A DNA stretch of 64,000 nt from Cyanobacterium aponinum PCC 10605 (GCF_000317675.1 NC_019776.1:3224001-3288000); one strand, 5' to 3'; shown: positions 46,483 to 55,578, counted from the first letter of the stretch. Made by a program: numbers and translations. Notes: generated from the letters alone by a model not told the origin.

Positions 46483-47196
46483 ATGAGTCAAAATATTATG
46501 TTATTTCGTCAATTATTTGATCAGAGTACTTGGACTTATACTTATTTAATTGCTGATGAAGATAGCAAAGAAGCGGTTTTAGTTGATCCTGTGTTAGAAC
46601 AAGTTGATCGTGATTTTCAGTTAATCAAAGAATTGGGGTTAAATTTAATTTTCTGCCTAGAAACCCATGTTCATGCGGATCATATTACGGGTACTGGTAA
46701 ATTGAAAGAATTAGCTCATTGTATTGGCATCGTACCAGAAAAAGCGAATGTAAGTTGTGCGGATCGACACATTCTCGATGGAGAAGTCCTTAAGGTAGGC
46801 AAAATTGAAATAAAGGCGATCGCATCTCCCGGACATACAGACTGTCATTTTGCGTATTTAGTAAATGGAACTCATCTTTTAACAGGGGATGCTTTATTTA
46901 TCAGAGGTTGTGGTAGAACCGATTTTCAGAGTGGAAATGCAGAAGATTTGTATGAGTCTATTACGGAAAAATTCTTTACTTTACCAGATAATACCTTCGT
47001 TTATCCCGGTCATGATTATCGGGGGCAAACAGTATCAACTATCAAAGAAGAAAAACAGTTTAATCCTCGGATTGCTCATAAAGATAAAGTAGAATTTGTC
47101 GAGATTATGAATAATCTAAATTTACCAAATCCGACTAAAATCATGGAAGCTATTCCCGCAAATCAACAATGTGGAAATATTCCTAGTTTAGTTTAA
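46483..47196 (+). CDS. ETHE1-like persulfide dioxygenase (MBL fold)
   Basis: 237 residues. A metallo-beta-lactamase fold with the metal motif ETHVHADHITGTG (HxHxDH), then SPGHTDCHFAYL, LLTGDALFIRGCGRTDFQSG and YPGHDYRGQTVSTI. These are the signature stretches of ETHE1/Blh-type persulfide dioxygenases, which oxidise glutathione persulfide to sulfite. It is the first gene of a three-gene operon with a rhodanese and a TauE-like exporter, which fits sulfide/persulfide detoxification: persulfide to sulfite, then transsulfuration or export. Confidence 0.9.
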   Translation: MSQNIMLFRQLFDQSTWTYTYLIADEDSKEAVLVDPVLEQVDRDFQLIKELGLNLIFCLETHVHADHITGTGKLKELAHCIGIVPEKANVSCADRHILDGEVLKVGKIEIKAIASPGHTDCHFAYLVNGTHLLTGDALFIRGCGRTDFQSGNAEDLYESITEKFFTLPDNTFVYPGHDYRGQTVSTIKEEKQFNPRIAHKDKVEFVEIMNNLNLPNPTKIMEAIPANQQCGNIPSLV

Positions 47197-47264
47197 GTAT
47201 TAAAAATAATAATTTCAAGTAGTAACAAAAAACTAATTTTTCTACTTATAAATCAGGAGGAAAA

Positions 47265-47606
47265 ATGGTCTGTATTCCTGTGAAAAATGAAAAAATCATT
47301 TTGATTTCGCCTCTACAATTATACGCTAAGTTAAGTCAAGAGTCCGTTACTTTAGTTGATGTTCGGGAATTATCAGAATATAATCAGGGGCATATTACTG
47401 GAGCGGTACTCAAGCCTACTTCCTTATTAACTACCCAAGAGTTACATAATCTTGCTCAACAGGATAATTTAATCATTTATTGTCGTTCTGGAAAACGCTC
47501 TAGTGATGTGGCACAAAAACTAATTGCTATGGGGAAAAATTTCGTTTTTGATTTAGAAGGAGGTATTTTGGGGTGGCAATCTCATCATCTTCCCGTTGAG
47601 TTGTAA
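47265..47606 (+). CDS. Rhodanese-domain sulfurtransferase
   Basis: 113 residues, single rhodanese domain. The active-site loop is IIYCRSGKRSS with the catalytic Cys, preceded by LVDVRELSEYNQGHITGAV. A canonical AGGAGG sits at 47255-47260, four bases before the ATG, the best Shine-Dalgarno in the window. It moves sulfane sulfur between thiols, sulfite or cyanide. It lies between the persulfide dioxygenase and TauE-like genes. Confidence 0.9.
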   Translation: MVCIPVKNEKIILISPLQLYAKLSQESVTLVDVRELSEYNQGHITGAVLKPTSLLTTQELHNLAQQDNLIIYCRSGKRSSDVAQKLIAMGKNFVFDLEGGILGWQSHHLPVEL

Positions 47607-47626
47607 CCTAAATTTTTTTTTGTAAT

Positions 47627-48409
47627 ATGCGTTATACAATCGCCTTATTTTTAGCAGTTTTAGTGGGTCTAAGTCTCGGTTTAATTGGTGGCGGTGGCTC
47701 AATTTTAGCTGTGCCTATTCTTAAATATGTAGTGGGTGTGACAGCCAAAGAAGCGATCGCCATGAGTCTATTTATAGTTGGAATAGTGAGCATAGTTGGT
47801 TTAATACCCCATTGGCAACAAAAAAATGTTAATTTACCCGTTGCACTTGGTTTTATTCCTCCTGCCATGATAGGGGCTTTTTTAGGATCAAAAATAACAA
47901 CTTTATCGTTTATTACTGATACAATTCAACTGGTTAGCTTTGCAATAATTATGTTACTAGCCAGTATTTTAATGATTAAAAAAAGCAGTAAAAAAAACAA
48001 AGATAAGAAAGAAGAAAATTCAGAAAAAATTACTTCTAAAAATAAAATTTACCAAAAAATAATTCTCACAACTTTTCAAGGATTTGGCGTTGGTGTTTTA
48101 ACAGGATTTGTTGGAGTAGGAGGAGGATTTTTAATCATTCCCTGTTTAGTATTAGTGGGAGGAATACCCATGAAAGAAGCAGTGGGAACTTCTCTCTTAA
48201 TTATTGCTACTAATTCAGCCAGTGCTTTTTTAGGCTACTTAAATCAGGTAGAGTTAAACTGGTTTGTGATGATAACTTTTAGCTTATTTGCTAGTTTAGG
48301 TATTATTATCGGAGCAAAATTAAGTCAAACAATAGAGGCAAAATCTTTACAAAAAGCCTTCGGTTATTTTGTCTTAGTAGTTGCAGTTTTTATCTTAATT
48401 GTAAGATAA
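47627..48409 (+). CDS. TauE/SafE-family sulfite exporter-like membrane protein
   Basis: 260 residues with about eight membrane helices in two repeated halves. The halves share glycine motifs: [32 protein letters not shown] in the first, and [37 protein letters not shown] in the second. The family moves sulfite, sulfonates or related anions. It begins 20 bases after the rhodanese stop, so it belongs to the same operon and probably removes the sulfite made by the dioxygenase. A basic cytoplasmic loop ([15 protein letters not shown]) separates the halves. Confidence 0.88.
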   Translation: MRYTIALFLAVLVGLSLGLIGGGGSILAVPILKYVVGVTAKEAIAMSLFIVGIVSIVGLIPHWQQKNVNLPVALGFIPPAMIGAFLGSKITTLSFITDTIQLVSFAIIMLLASILMIKKSSKKNKDKKEENSEKITSKNKIYQKIILTTFQGFGVGVLTGFVGVGGGFLIIPCLVLVGGIPMKEAVGTSLLIIATNSASAFLGYLNQVELNWFVMITFSLFASLGIIIGAKLSQTIEAKSLQKAFGYFVLVVAVFILIVR

Positions 48410-48454
48410 AATTAAAGTTCTTTCACAGTAGTTGTGGTAAACTATTTCTAAAAA

Positions 48455-48640
48455 AAGGTTTCAGATGACAGATAGCAGGTTTGACGGTTGCAGGTGGTAG
48501 GGGTTGGGGTATTAAGGAAGCGTGTTAATTAAACACTTTTGCTCTGCCCTGGAGAGGAGGGATAAAGGGCGGTTTATTTTAAGGAGAGACACAGAGGGGT
48601 TTGCCTTTTGCCTCTTGCCTTTTGCCTACCTCCGCCAAAA
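48455..48640. repeat. Degenerate repeat block upstream of the histidine kinase
   Basis: Contains a GGTTTCAG / GGTTTGACGGTTGCAGG heptamer run, CTGGAGAGGAGGGATAAAGGG, and a TTTGCCTTTTGCCTCTTGCC tract that ends many blocks. No complete MITE ends are seen. No promoter could be fixed. Confidence 0.5.
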
Positions 48641-48681
48641 TACTTTTTCATAAACTCCTAATTACTTAATTTTTTATTGCT

Positions 48682-50031
48682 TTGTTTCAAGCCACTCGTC
48701 GTCGTTTAGCTATTTGGTACACAACTATTACCGCAATCCTGTTAATTATTTTTGCCACAGGTATTTATGGATATGTTTATAAAACTTTGTTAGATCGTAT
48801 TGATGATACATTAAAACACGTTATTGAAATAGTTGAACCATCTTTAGTAATAGAAGAAATAGCAGCTGCGGAGGGAAAGTATCGAGTTAATTTAGACAAA
48901 AGTTTTTATCAACATCCTCATGCTACGAATCAAGTAGAAGATGATCATATTGACTTAGAATGGTTTAGTCCCAATGGTGAGCTATTATGGGAAACTTTGG
49001 AAAAACCTTTGCCAATTCCTCTTTCTTTTCACTCTGGGGGAAAAACTATCCGCATTTCTGATGATTATTTACTGCGTCAAATTACGAAAAGGATTGAAAA
49101 AGGGCGTTATGTTTTAGGATATTTGCGAGTAAGTCACCCTTTATTTGATGTGGTTAAACCTATTCAACAATTAATAGTTGATTTAAGTTTGGGCATTATA
49201 TTACTAATTATTAGTGTCGGTGCTATTGGTTGGTTTTTGTCAGGTATTGCGATTCAACCAGTCAAAGATTCTTATCAAAGTTTAAAACAATTTACGGCGG
49301 ATGCTTCTCACGAATTGCGCAATCCTTTAGCGACTATTAAAACGAATATTCAAAGTTTATTATCCTATCCAGATATAGATATTAATACTCAACAAAAACA
49401 GTTAAAAATTTTAGATAGATTAACAGAAAGATTAAATAATTTAGTCAATGACTTATTATTTTTAGCTCGTAATGATAGTGGTATTGTTAATTATAATTTT
49501 GGGGAAATACCTTTAGATGGTTTATTATTAGAAGTAATTGAAGAACAGAAAATTATAGCCCATAATCAGAATATAGACTTACTTTTTGACATTTTAGATA
49601 GTGATATAAACTGGCAAGAATTAAATAATGAACCTTATACTATTATTGGTGATTGGACTCAATTAAATCGTTTATTTACTAACTTAATTAGTAACGGCAT
49701 AATTCACGGTAAAGGAGATAAACATTTATCAGAAAAATTAGTTATTAAAGTACTATTAAGCAGTTATAAAAAACATCACAAAATTTATTATCAAGTAGAA
49801 GTGAAAGATAATGGTGTTGGCATAAAAGAATCTATGTTATCCCATTTATTTGAGCGATTTTATCGAGGAGATTCTGCCCGTAGCAATAATAGTTTTGGTA
49901 ATTCTAGCACAGGATTAGGACTTGCGATCGCACTTGCTATTGTTGAAAATCATCAAGGCAAAATCAAGGTAGAAAGCAAAGAAAATGAAGGCTGTAATTT
50001 TATAGTAACTATTCCTTCTTTAATCAACTGA
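48682..50031 (+). CDS. Orphan sensor histidine kinase
   Basis: 449 residues. Two membrane helices (residues 13-31 and about 165-190) bracket a periplasmic domain. A short linker leads to the phospho-acceptor motif FTADASHELRNPLATIKTN. Then come the N box (LISNGIIHG), G1 (VKDNGVGIKE), the F box (LFERFYRGDSAR) and G2 (STGLGLAIALAI). The only start close to the conserved N-terminus is TTG 48682, since a stop lies at 48667-48669; so it is either a TTG start or a start at ATT 48676. No response regulator is adjacent. The ligand is unknown. Confidence 0.88.
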   Translation: MFQATRRRLAIWYTTITAILLIIFATGIYGYVYKTLLDRIDDTLKHVIEIVEPSLVIEEIAAAEGKYRVNLDKSFYQHPHATNQVEDDHIDLEWFSPNGELLWETLEKPLPIPLSFHSGGKTIRISDDYLLRQITKRIEKGRYVLGYLRVSHPLFDVVKPIQQLIVDLSLGIILLIISVGAIGWFLSGIAIQPVKDSYQSLKQFTADASHELRNPLATIKTNIQSLLSYPDIDINTQQKQLKILDRLTERLNNLVNDLLFLARNDSGIVNYNFGEIPLDGLLLEVIEEQKIIAHNQNIDLLFDILDSDINWQELNNEPYTIIGDWTQLNRLFTNLISNGIIHGKGDKHLSEKLVIKVLLSSYKKHHKIYYQVEVKDNGVGIKESMLSHLFERFYRGDSARSNNSFGNSSTGLGLAIALAIVENHQGKIKVESKENEGCNFIVTIPSLIN

Positions 50032-50082
50032 GTACAATAAAATTTTGGGGGATTGGCGAGAAAAGGATAGTTAGTGAATAGT

Positions 50083-50439
50083 TCAAGTGAGGGATAAAAG
50101 CCAATTTGCCATTGTTGCACGACGGGTATGTCTAGGGGTAAATTCGCCAATTTTATAACCTTTAAAACCTAATTTTTCTTTTAATAATTGCTTTTTTTCC
50201 TTTGGAATTGACCTAGTTAATTTAACATTGGGTGGGCGATTGGCAATAAAATCGGGGGGAATAGGATATTCTTTTTTCCAACTATCTTCTACTTTTGAAT
50301 TATCCCATGTTTGCGATTCATGATTATAGCGATAACCAAGATGATACCACACTAATTTATTTACTGTTTCATCGTCTATTTTTTCTCCTAAAATATCCCA
50401 AATAGTCTCATTTGTTAAAGGTGGTAAATTCTCTAGCAT
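50083..50439 (-). CDS. DUF1823 family protein
   Basis: 118 residues, conserved-looking over its whole length: LPPLTNETIWDILGEKIDDETVNKLVWYHLGYRY, PIPPDFIANRPPNVKLTRSIPKEKKQLLKEKLGFKGYKIGEF and TPRHTRRATMANWLL. This pattern fits DUF1823, a cyanobacterial and plastid family of unknown role. No membrane segment or signal peptide is seen. It is convergent with the histidine kinase gene, 51 bases away. Confidence 0.7.
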   Translation of the reverse strand: MLENLPPLTNETIWDILGEKIDDETVNKLVWYHLGYRYNHESQTWDNSKVEDSWKKEYPIPPDFIANRPPNVKLTRSIPKEKKQLLKEKLGFKGYKIGEFTPRHTRRATMANWLLSLT

Positions 50440-50517
50440 GGCATTATTTATCAGTAATAAAAACTTTTATTTTTTCTTTAATTACTAATTACTAATTGTT
50501 CATTAATAATTGCTAAA

Positions 50518-50859
50518 TCATCCGGGTGGCCATTGCATAGCGCGATCGCCTAAAATATGTAAATGTAAATGATCCACTGTTTGACCACCATCATTACCAT
50601 TGTTAATTACTACTCGATAACCATTGCTTAAATTAGCTTCTGCGGCAACTTTTTTCACCGTTAATAATAAATGTCCTAATAAATTTTGATCCTCTGATTG
50701 AGCATCATCAATACAAACAATGGGTTTTTTCGGAATCACCAAAATATGAGTTGGTGCTTGAGGATTAATATCTTTAAAAGCTAGACATAAATCATCTTCA
50801 TAAACTATATTTGCTGGTATTTCTTTCCGAATTATTTTACTAAAAATTGTCTCTGCCAT
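50518..50859 (-). CDS. HIT-family nucleotide hydrolase/binding protein
   Basis: 113 residues, one HIT domain of HINT type. The histidine triad is HLHLHILG near the C-terminus, and [43 protein letters not shown] is the typical N-terminus. It hydrolyses AMP-linked or adenosine-phosphoramidate substrates. It is likely monocistronic. Confidence 0.92.
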   Translation of the reverse strand: MAETIFSKIIRKEIPANIVYEDDLCLAFKDINPQAPTHILVIPKKPIVCIDDAQSEDQNLLGHLLLTVKKVAAEANLSNGYRVVINNGNDGGQTVDHLHLHILGDRAMQWPPG

Positions 50860-51007
50860 AAATAAATTTATGTTAAGTAATTATTTTTTGTTCACACTAC
50901 ATTATACCATCAGATAACCTCTGTTAGACACTATAAAAAATAGTAATAATTGATGATTCATTAGTATAATAATTCCTAACTCTAATTTTATTCTTTAACC
51001 TCCAATA

Positions 51008-51721
51008 TCATACGAGATGACGATAAATATTAATAGGTATTCCTGTACGTTTTTTTATATCTAATAAAGATTTATAAGCGCCTTTTTGGTTTCTTTCTGA
51101 AACTATTTTTTCCGCATTTACATCATCAATACCATGGGAAACCAATTCTTGAATAGAAAGACTATTTAAACGTCGCCAAGAAATATCAGTTTCTTTATTT
51201 ATGTCGTAGGTGAAAATAATTAAAGGCTCAATTCTGCGTAAAATTTGCTCAGGAATACCGACTAAATCGACTAATTCTTCTAAATGGGTAAACATATACC
51301 CTTCTTCTTTTAAAAGTTGTAAATCATTCGCATAAACGATGGGTAAACCTAAACCATAAACTAAATCATCTTGAGAACAATTATTAATATCTATTTTACC
51401 TCGATATTTTGCGATAGATTCGGCTATTTCTAAGGATGAAATTAAAATATTTTTAGGGGCAGTTTTTACTAAAAATTCTTGCTTAAATTTAAAAGCTGTA
51501 GCCAGTTGAATTAAGGGCATAATTAAAATTAAAAAGTTAGAAAAACTACCTATAAAACCACCAGTAATTATTGAACCAAAAATGAAAACTATTCCCCATA
51601 AAACCCACCTATTATTTTTAATTTTCCAACCTGCATATATAAAAGAAAAACCACCAAAATATGGAGTTAATGACCACCAAACCCATGAAGGTATTTTTTC
51701 AAACCAATTACTATTAGACAT
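51008..51721 (-). CDS. Membrane protein with helix-hairpin-helix repeats
   Basis: 237 residues. The first 95 have three or so membrane helices (WVWWSLTPYFGGFSFIYAGWKI; WVLWGIVFIFGSIITGGFIG; FLILIMPLIQLATAF). The remainder holds helix-hairpin-helix motifs as in ComEA: INNCSQDDLVYGLGLPIVYANDL, THLEELVDLVGIPEQILRRIEPL and LSIQELVSHGIDDVNAEKIVSERNQKGAYKSLLDIKKRTG. ComEA-like proteins bind DNA in uptake; here the HhH part would be cytoplasmic or outside depending on topology. The role is not known. Confidence 0.75.
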   Translation of the reverse strand: MSNSNWFEKIPSWVWWSLTPYFGGFSFIYAGWKIKNNRWVLWGIVFIFGSIITGGFIGSFSNFLILIMPLIQLATAFKFKQEFLVKTAPKNILISSLEIAESIAKYRGKIDINNCSQDDLVYGLGLPIVYANDLQLLKEEGYMFTHLEELVDLVGIPEQILRRIEPLIIFTYDINKETDISWRRLNSLSIQELVSHGIDDVNAEKIVSERNQKGAYKSLLDIKKRTGIPINIYRHLV

Positions 51722-51859
51722 TTATTTTCTTCCTCTCACAATTTTTAACTGATTAGGCTAAGACACATTTAATTTACTTTTTATTAGTTTTTTAAAATAA
51801 TGTATAACCTTAACTTTTCTATTTATTCCTTTGCAAAAAGTCATTAGATAGAAACTAGA

Positions 51860-52207
51860 CTATAATAAATCTAAAAATTTTCTTCTTTTTTCTTCGTATT
51901 CTTCTGCTGTTATAATGCCTTGATCATAAAGTTCTTTGATTTTTTTTAATTTGTCAATATTATCATTTTGGGATGATTGTAATAGATTAAGTTTATTTAC
52001 TTCCTGTAAATTATATTTGGCATTAAATGCCTGTTCTGACATTAATAATAGTCCTAAAAAATCAAAAATTGCTAGAATAGAAGGGATAAAAGTCCAGAAT
52101 AATAATAGATATAAAATCCCCGCAAAGTTGTTCCCTAAATAAAATTTATGAACCCCAAAACCTCCCACAAAAAATGCAAGTACAGCCGCTATAGATTTTT
52201 GTTTCAT
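51860..52207 (-). CDS. TM2-domain protein with C-terminal SHOCT motif
   Basis: 115 residues. The TM2 part has KSIAAVLAFFVGGFGVHKFYLGNNFAGILYLLLFWTFIPSILAIFDFLGLL, two helices with the usual HKFYLG motif. The end, DKLKKIKELYDQGIITAEEYEEKRRKFLDLL, is a SHOCT domain, a short oligomerisation-like helix pair. It lies near another SHOCT protein (52646-53506) in divergent orientation. Confidence 0.88.
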   Translation of the reverse strand: MKQKSIAAVLAFFVGGFGVHKFYLGNNFAGILYLLLFWTFIPSILAIFDFLGLLLMSEQAFNAKYNLQEVNKLNLLQSSQNDNIDKLKKIKELYDQGIITAEEYEEKRRKFLDLL

Positions 52208-52256
52208 AGTTTCTAATTGTTGCTAAAAAAATCATCTATTACTTTACTTCAGTTTC

Positions 52257-52445
52257 TCATTTCCTCTTTTGGGAAGATAACCAGTAAAATAGTAACAAAA
52301 CAGTTTTTATTTCTATAATTAATAGGTAGTTTCTGAGCAAATAATTAGTTTCAAGGGTAGAAGTCAGAGAAAATATTAATAACCCCAACAGAAGAAATAT
52401 AATTTTATGCCATTGATTTCGCTCAAAAAACATTTTGTATTTCAT
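52257..52445 (-). CDS. Possible small membrane protein
   Basis: 62 residues with two hydrophobic segments (IIFLLLGLLIFSLTSTL and LIIEIKTVLLLFYWLSS) and basic ends. It starts ATG 52445 and lies 49 bases upstream of the TM2 gene on the same strand, so it could be co-transcribed. No family is recognised; it may be spurious. Confidence 0.35.
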   Translation of the reverse strand: MKYKMFFERNQWHKIIFLLLGLLIFSLTSTLETNYLLRNYLLIIEIKTVLLLFYWLSSQKRK

Positions 52446-52645
52446 TAATATTTAGAACAACTGGTTCTCTCCCTTTTATTTTAATCAAGTTTTTGTTTTT
52501 TTTAATGATAGTAATAGAATGAGATTGTTAAGATAGTTAAGAGATTCGATCGCACTTATTGTATTTTTAGTTAATGAGATCATGATAAATTCAATTATAA
52601 TAACAAGTATAAACACTATTTATTAATAAGAAAAAAATAAAGTCT

Positions 52646-53506
52646 ATGGCAAAAAACTACTTTATTCTTAATAGTAATCAAGATTTAGAAAAAGCATATC
52701 AAGCAATTATTCTCTGGTTTAAAGGTCAATTATATGAAGTAGAGGGTATTAAACAAGATACTTACTACTTAATTCAGGCTCGAAAAACTGGTACAATTAG
52801 AACGTTATTAGGCAGTAATTTGGCTTTTAAAATTAAAATCTACATATCTTCAGAAAGCCTCAACGGGAAAAAAGAGTTTGTAATAGAAACAGGTAGGGGA
52901 AAGTGGATTCAAAATATAGCAGGGGCTAGTTTTGCTAGTATTTTTACGGCGGGTTTAACTATTTGGACAGGAATAGCCATGGCTGGTTGGGGTTTATGGT
53001 TAGAAAATCAATTAATTAGTTATTTAGAAAAAGACGCTAATTTTGTCAGAGTAAAACCAAAGGAAGAAGGGACAATTAAAGAGTCTAATAACACCGATTA
53101 TGTTTATGAAATAAATATAGAAAAAAATTCAGATCAACAGCAAATAATTAATGAGTTACAAACAGAAATTGATAAGTTAGAAATTGCTTTTACTGATGAG
53201 ATTTTAACAGAAGAAGAGTTTGTGAGAAAAAAGGCTATTTTAGAAAAACAATTAGATGATTATGAGGTTAATTTACTCATTGAGGAAAAAGTAAAAAAAT
53301 TACAAGATGCTTTTTCTCAAGGAATTTTAGACCAAATAGAATACGAAAAAAAAGTGCATGATTTAGAGGCAAATGTGAGGGAAAAGTTTTTAACTCAAAG
53401 AAAAGCAGAAAGAAATAAAACCAAAATTGTTAAGTTAAAAGAAGCTCTCAAAAATGGTATTATTACACAACAAGAGTTCGATCGCAAAATAGCTCAATTA
53501 TCATAG
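52646..53506 (+). CDS. Protein with hydrophobic segment and three SHOCT-like repeats
   Basis: 286 residues. The N-terminal 130 residues form an alpha/beta domain followed by a hydrophobic stretch (ASIFTAGLTIWTGIAMAGWGLWL). The last 110 residues contain three SHOCT-like units: KLEIAFTDEILTEEEFVRKKAILE, KLQDAFSQGILDQIEYEKKVHDLE and KLKEALKNGIITQQEFDRKIAQL. Tandem SHOCT units are uncommon. No enzyme motif is seen. A TM2-SHOCT gene lies 440 bases away in the other direction, suggesting shared interaction. Confidence 0.65.
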   Translation: MAKNYFILNSNQDLEKAYQAIILWFKGQLYEVEGIKQDTYYLIQARKTGTIRTLLGSNLAFKIKIYISSESLNGKKEFVIETGRGKWIQNIAGASFASIFTAGLTIWTGIAMAGWGLWLENQLISYLEKDANFVRVKPKEEGTIKESNNTDYVYEINIEKNSDQQQIINELQTEIDKLEIAFTDEILTEEEFVRKKAILEKQLDDYEVNLLIEEKVKKLQDAFSQGILDQIEYEKKVHDLEANVREKFLTQRKAERNKTKIVKLKEALKNGIITQQEFDRKIAQLS

Positions 53507-53568
53507 CTCAGGTAAAGCCCAACACCTGACACCTTAACACAGGCGAAAATTTTATCTCGAACTTATAG

Positions 53569-54309
53569 TTATTTGACTATAGGAAAAGACTCTAATTCTT
53601 GATATACTTGTTTGAAAGTAGGATTCTTTCCTTTTTGAAACTTTAACACATACTGAAATTCAATAAACCAATCCATTGTCTGTTTTGAAACATAACCCTC
53701 ATAAACAATCAATTCCCCCAGTCTGAGAGGGGAAGATGACTTAGCCTGTTTTTCCTTAATAAAATCTATTTGGGATGGACTAATTAAATGGGCTTTTTGT
53801 AGGTAGTCTCCAATACGCCACACTTGATTTGATTGGATAATTTCTGGTAATTCTTCCGCAAAAAATTCAATGGTTTCGGGGGAAAGTAAACCTGACTCTT
53901 TAATTATATCCCCCAGATAAACCCCGTATTTTTCTTCTTTCTGCTTTTCCAGAATTTGTTGCAACTCTTCAGCAGATAATAAACCGGCATGATATAAAAC
54001 TTTACCTAAAGGTAGGGATTGTAATTCCAAAATAGGATTATGTTGATAGATATTGAAATGATGCTGAATTACATGAACAAAAAAAGGCACACTATCGACT
54101 AAATACCTTTTCCATAGTCTTTTTGGTTCGGATAATAGGCGATATAACCATTCTAAGCCCATATTACTCATCCATTGAGGTGATCTATCTTTGTAACCTG
54201 CTTCAAAATCTATGGTTGCTCCTACAGGAAAAAAAAGTTTAACATGGGGTAGCTGATTGCGATATTTAACAATCCATTTTTCTTGTTTTGGGGCACCAAC
54301 TCCGACAAG
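53569..54309 (-). pseudogene. 3' part of the interrupted WecG/TagA/CpsF glycosyltransferase gene
   Basis: Reads LVGVGAPKQEKWIVKYRNQLP, then VGATIDFEAGYKDRSPQWMSNMGLEWLYRLLSEPKRLWKRYL, the conserved C-terminal half of the family, which moves ManNAc/ManNAcA or similar sugars onto lipid-linked GlcNAc. It continues in frame from the 5' part at 55738-56211; together they give 404 residues. The last 150 residues are an extension with three repeats like LGKVLYHAGLLSAEELQQIL, LGDIIKESGLLSPETIEFF and IGDYLQKAHLISPSQIDF, which resemble the MshEN/GspE N-terminal fold. The GTG at 54324 belongs to the inserted element, so this piece has no native start. The catalytic domain is split, so the enzyme is presumably lost unless the element leaves. 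Confidence 0.85.
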
Positions 54310-54352
54310 TGAACTACCCAACACCGAATCGAAGATTACGGTGTGGGCTTCC
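54310..54352 (-). ncRNA. Right-end hairpin, probable 3' end of omega RNA
   Basis: Minus strand CCCACACCG pairs with CGGTGTTGGG (one bulged T), followed by TAGTTCA and the end of the element. Known TnpB omega RNAs end at this point, and the next bases act as guide; here these would be CTTGTCGGAGTTGGTGCC, part of the interrupted gene. Transcription is not shown, and the 5' end is unknown. Confidence 0.5.
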
Positions 54353-55578
54353 TACCCAACAGATAGCGGTGTAGTGGATTTCTTACGTCCTCCTCTACCA
54401 CGTCTTACATCTGGGCAATAGGCTTTATCCCCCGTTCCAGAGGTGAGGGGCTGTGTGCGGAATTTATTTCCGCTCCTTGTAAGCCCCGTCTTTAATATTC
54501 GTAGTCCTTCATCTCGGATGTTAATTGCCGCATTTATATCCCTGTCATGCTTTGTCTTACATTTTGGACATTCCCAATGTCTTATGTCCAAAGGCAAACT
54601 ATCTACTCTCTTAAGGCATACATGACAAGTTTTAGAACTGGGGAAAAATCTATCTACTTCCATATATGTTTTTCCTTCTTGTTCCGCTTTATATTTAAGC
54701 ATGGTACAAAATTGCCCCCAACCTACCTGTTGAATAGCTTTGGCTAGGCAATGATTTTTTATCATACCTTTAACATTGAGGTCTTCTAGCACTATAACTT
54801 GGTTTTCGTTTACTATCCTACGAGATAGTTTGTGTAGAAAATCCTCACGGCAATTAGTAATTTTTTTATGTACTTTAGCAACTTTTAATCTTGCTTTATT
54901 TCGATTATTTGACCCTTTTTGTTTACGGGATAATTGTTGCTGTTTTCTCTTTAAGTTAACTTCATGTTTTTTTAATATTTTTGGGTTATCAAACTTACTC
55001 CCATCACTGGTAATAGCAAAATGATTTAATCCCAAATCAATTCCTATAGCTTTACCTTCAGAGCTTACTTTTGGTTTATCTTTACCATCATCAACCAAGA
55101 CAGAGGCATAATATTGATTACAACAATTCTTGGTAATAGTTACGGTTTTAATTTTTCCATCAATAGGACGGTGAATTTTTGCATAAACCAAACCAATTTT
55201 AGGAACATTAAAACAGTCGCCTTTAATACTGACATTACTAGGGTATTGTAAAGACTGCTTACCATGTTTGCTTTTAAAATTAGGATACTTTGCTCTTTTT
55301 TCAAAGAAATTATTAAAGGCTACTCCAAGATTTAAACAAACCTGTTGTAAGCACTGAGAGTAAGTTTCAGACAACCAAGAAGTTTCCTCCTGTTTTTTTA
55401 GCTCAGGGATTAACTTCTTAACATCGTAACCTGATAAACCTTTACCTGTCTGTTTATAAGTCTCATTCATTAAATTCAAAAAATGATTCCAAAGCCATCT
55501 ACAACTACCAAAGGCTTTTGCCAGTGCTAGTTTTTGAGATGAATCTGGATAAATTCTGATTTTAATGACTTTTAACAT
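54352..55578 (-). CDS. tnpB: RNA-guided nuclease TnpB (second family)
   Basis: 408 residues and intact. N-terminal KIRIYPDSSQKLALAKAFGSCRWLWNHFL is the OrfB_IS605 helix region. The RuvC-like residues are D181 in IGIDLGLNHFAI, E265 in IVLEDLNVKGM and D345/D347 in HDRDINAAINI, with a zinc ribbon at C318, C321, C337 and C340. All needed residues are present. The stop is 42 bases from the element's right end. It differs from the TnpB at 19255, so the two were acquired separately. Confidence 0.93.
   Translation of the reverse strand: MLKVIKIRIYPDSSQKLALAKAFGSCRWLWNHFLNLMNETYKQTGKGLSGYDVKKLIPELKKQEETSWLSETYSQCLQQVCLNLGVAFNNFFEKRAKYPNFKSKHGKQSLQYPSNVSIKGDCFNVPKIGLVYAKIHRPIDGKIKTVTITKNCCNQYYASVLVDDGKDKPKVSSEGKAIGIDLGLNHFAITSDGSKFDNPKILKKHEVNLKRKQQQLSRKQKGSNNRNKARLKVAKVHKKITNCREDFLHKLSRRIVNENQVIVLEDLNVKGMIKNHCLAKAIQQVGWGQFCTMLKYKAEQEGKTYMEVDRFFPSSKTCHVCLKRVDSLPLDIRHWECPKCKTKHDRDINAAINIRDEGLRILKTGLTRSGNKFRTQPLTSGTGDKAYCPDVRRGRGGRKKSTTPLSVG

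Noticed and set aside
54310-54324. Independent start (GTG 54324) for the downstream glycosyltransferase fragment
   Set aside because: The first five codons belong to the TnpB element's right end, and the fragment lacks the N-terminal half of the family's domain.
54443-55024. Plus-strand ORFs of 60-82 codons opposite the second tnpB
   Set aside because: They are antisense shadows of a gene with all catalytic motifs intact and have no recognisable domain.
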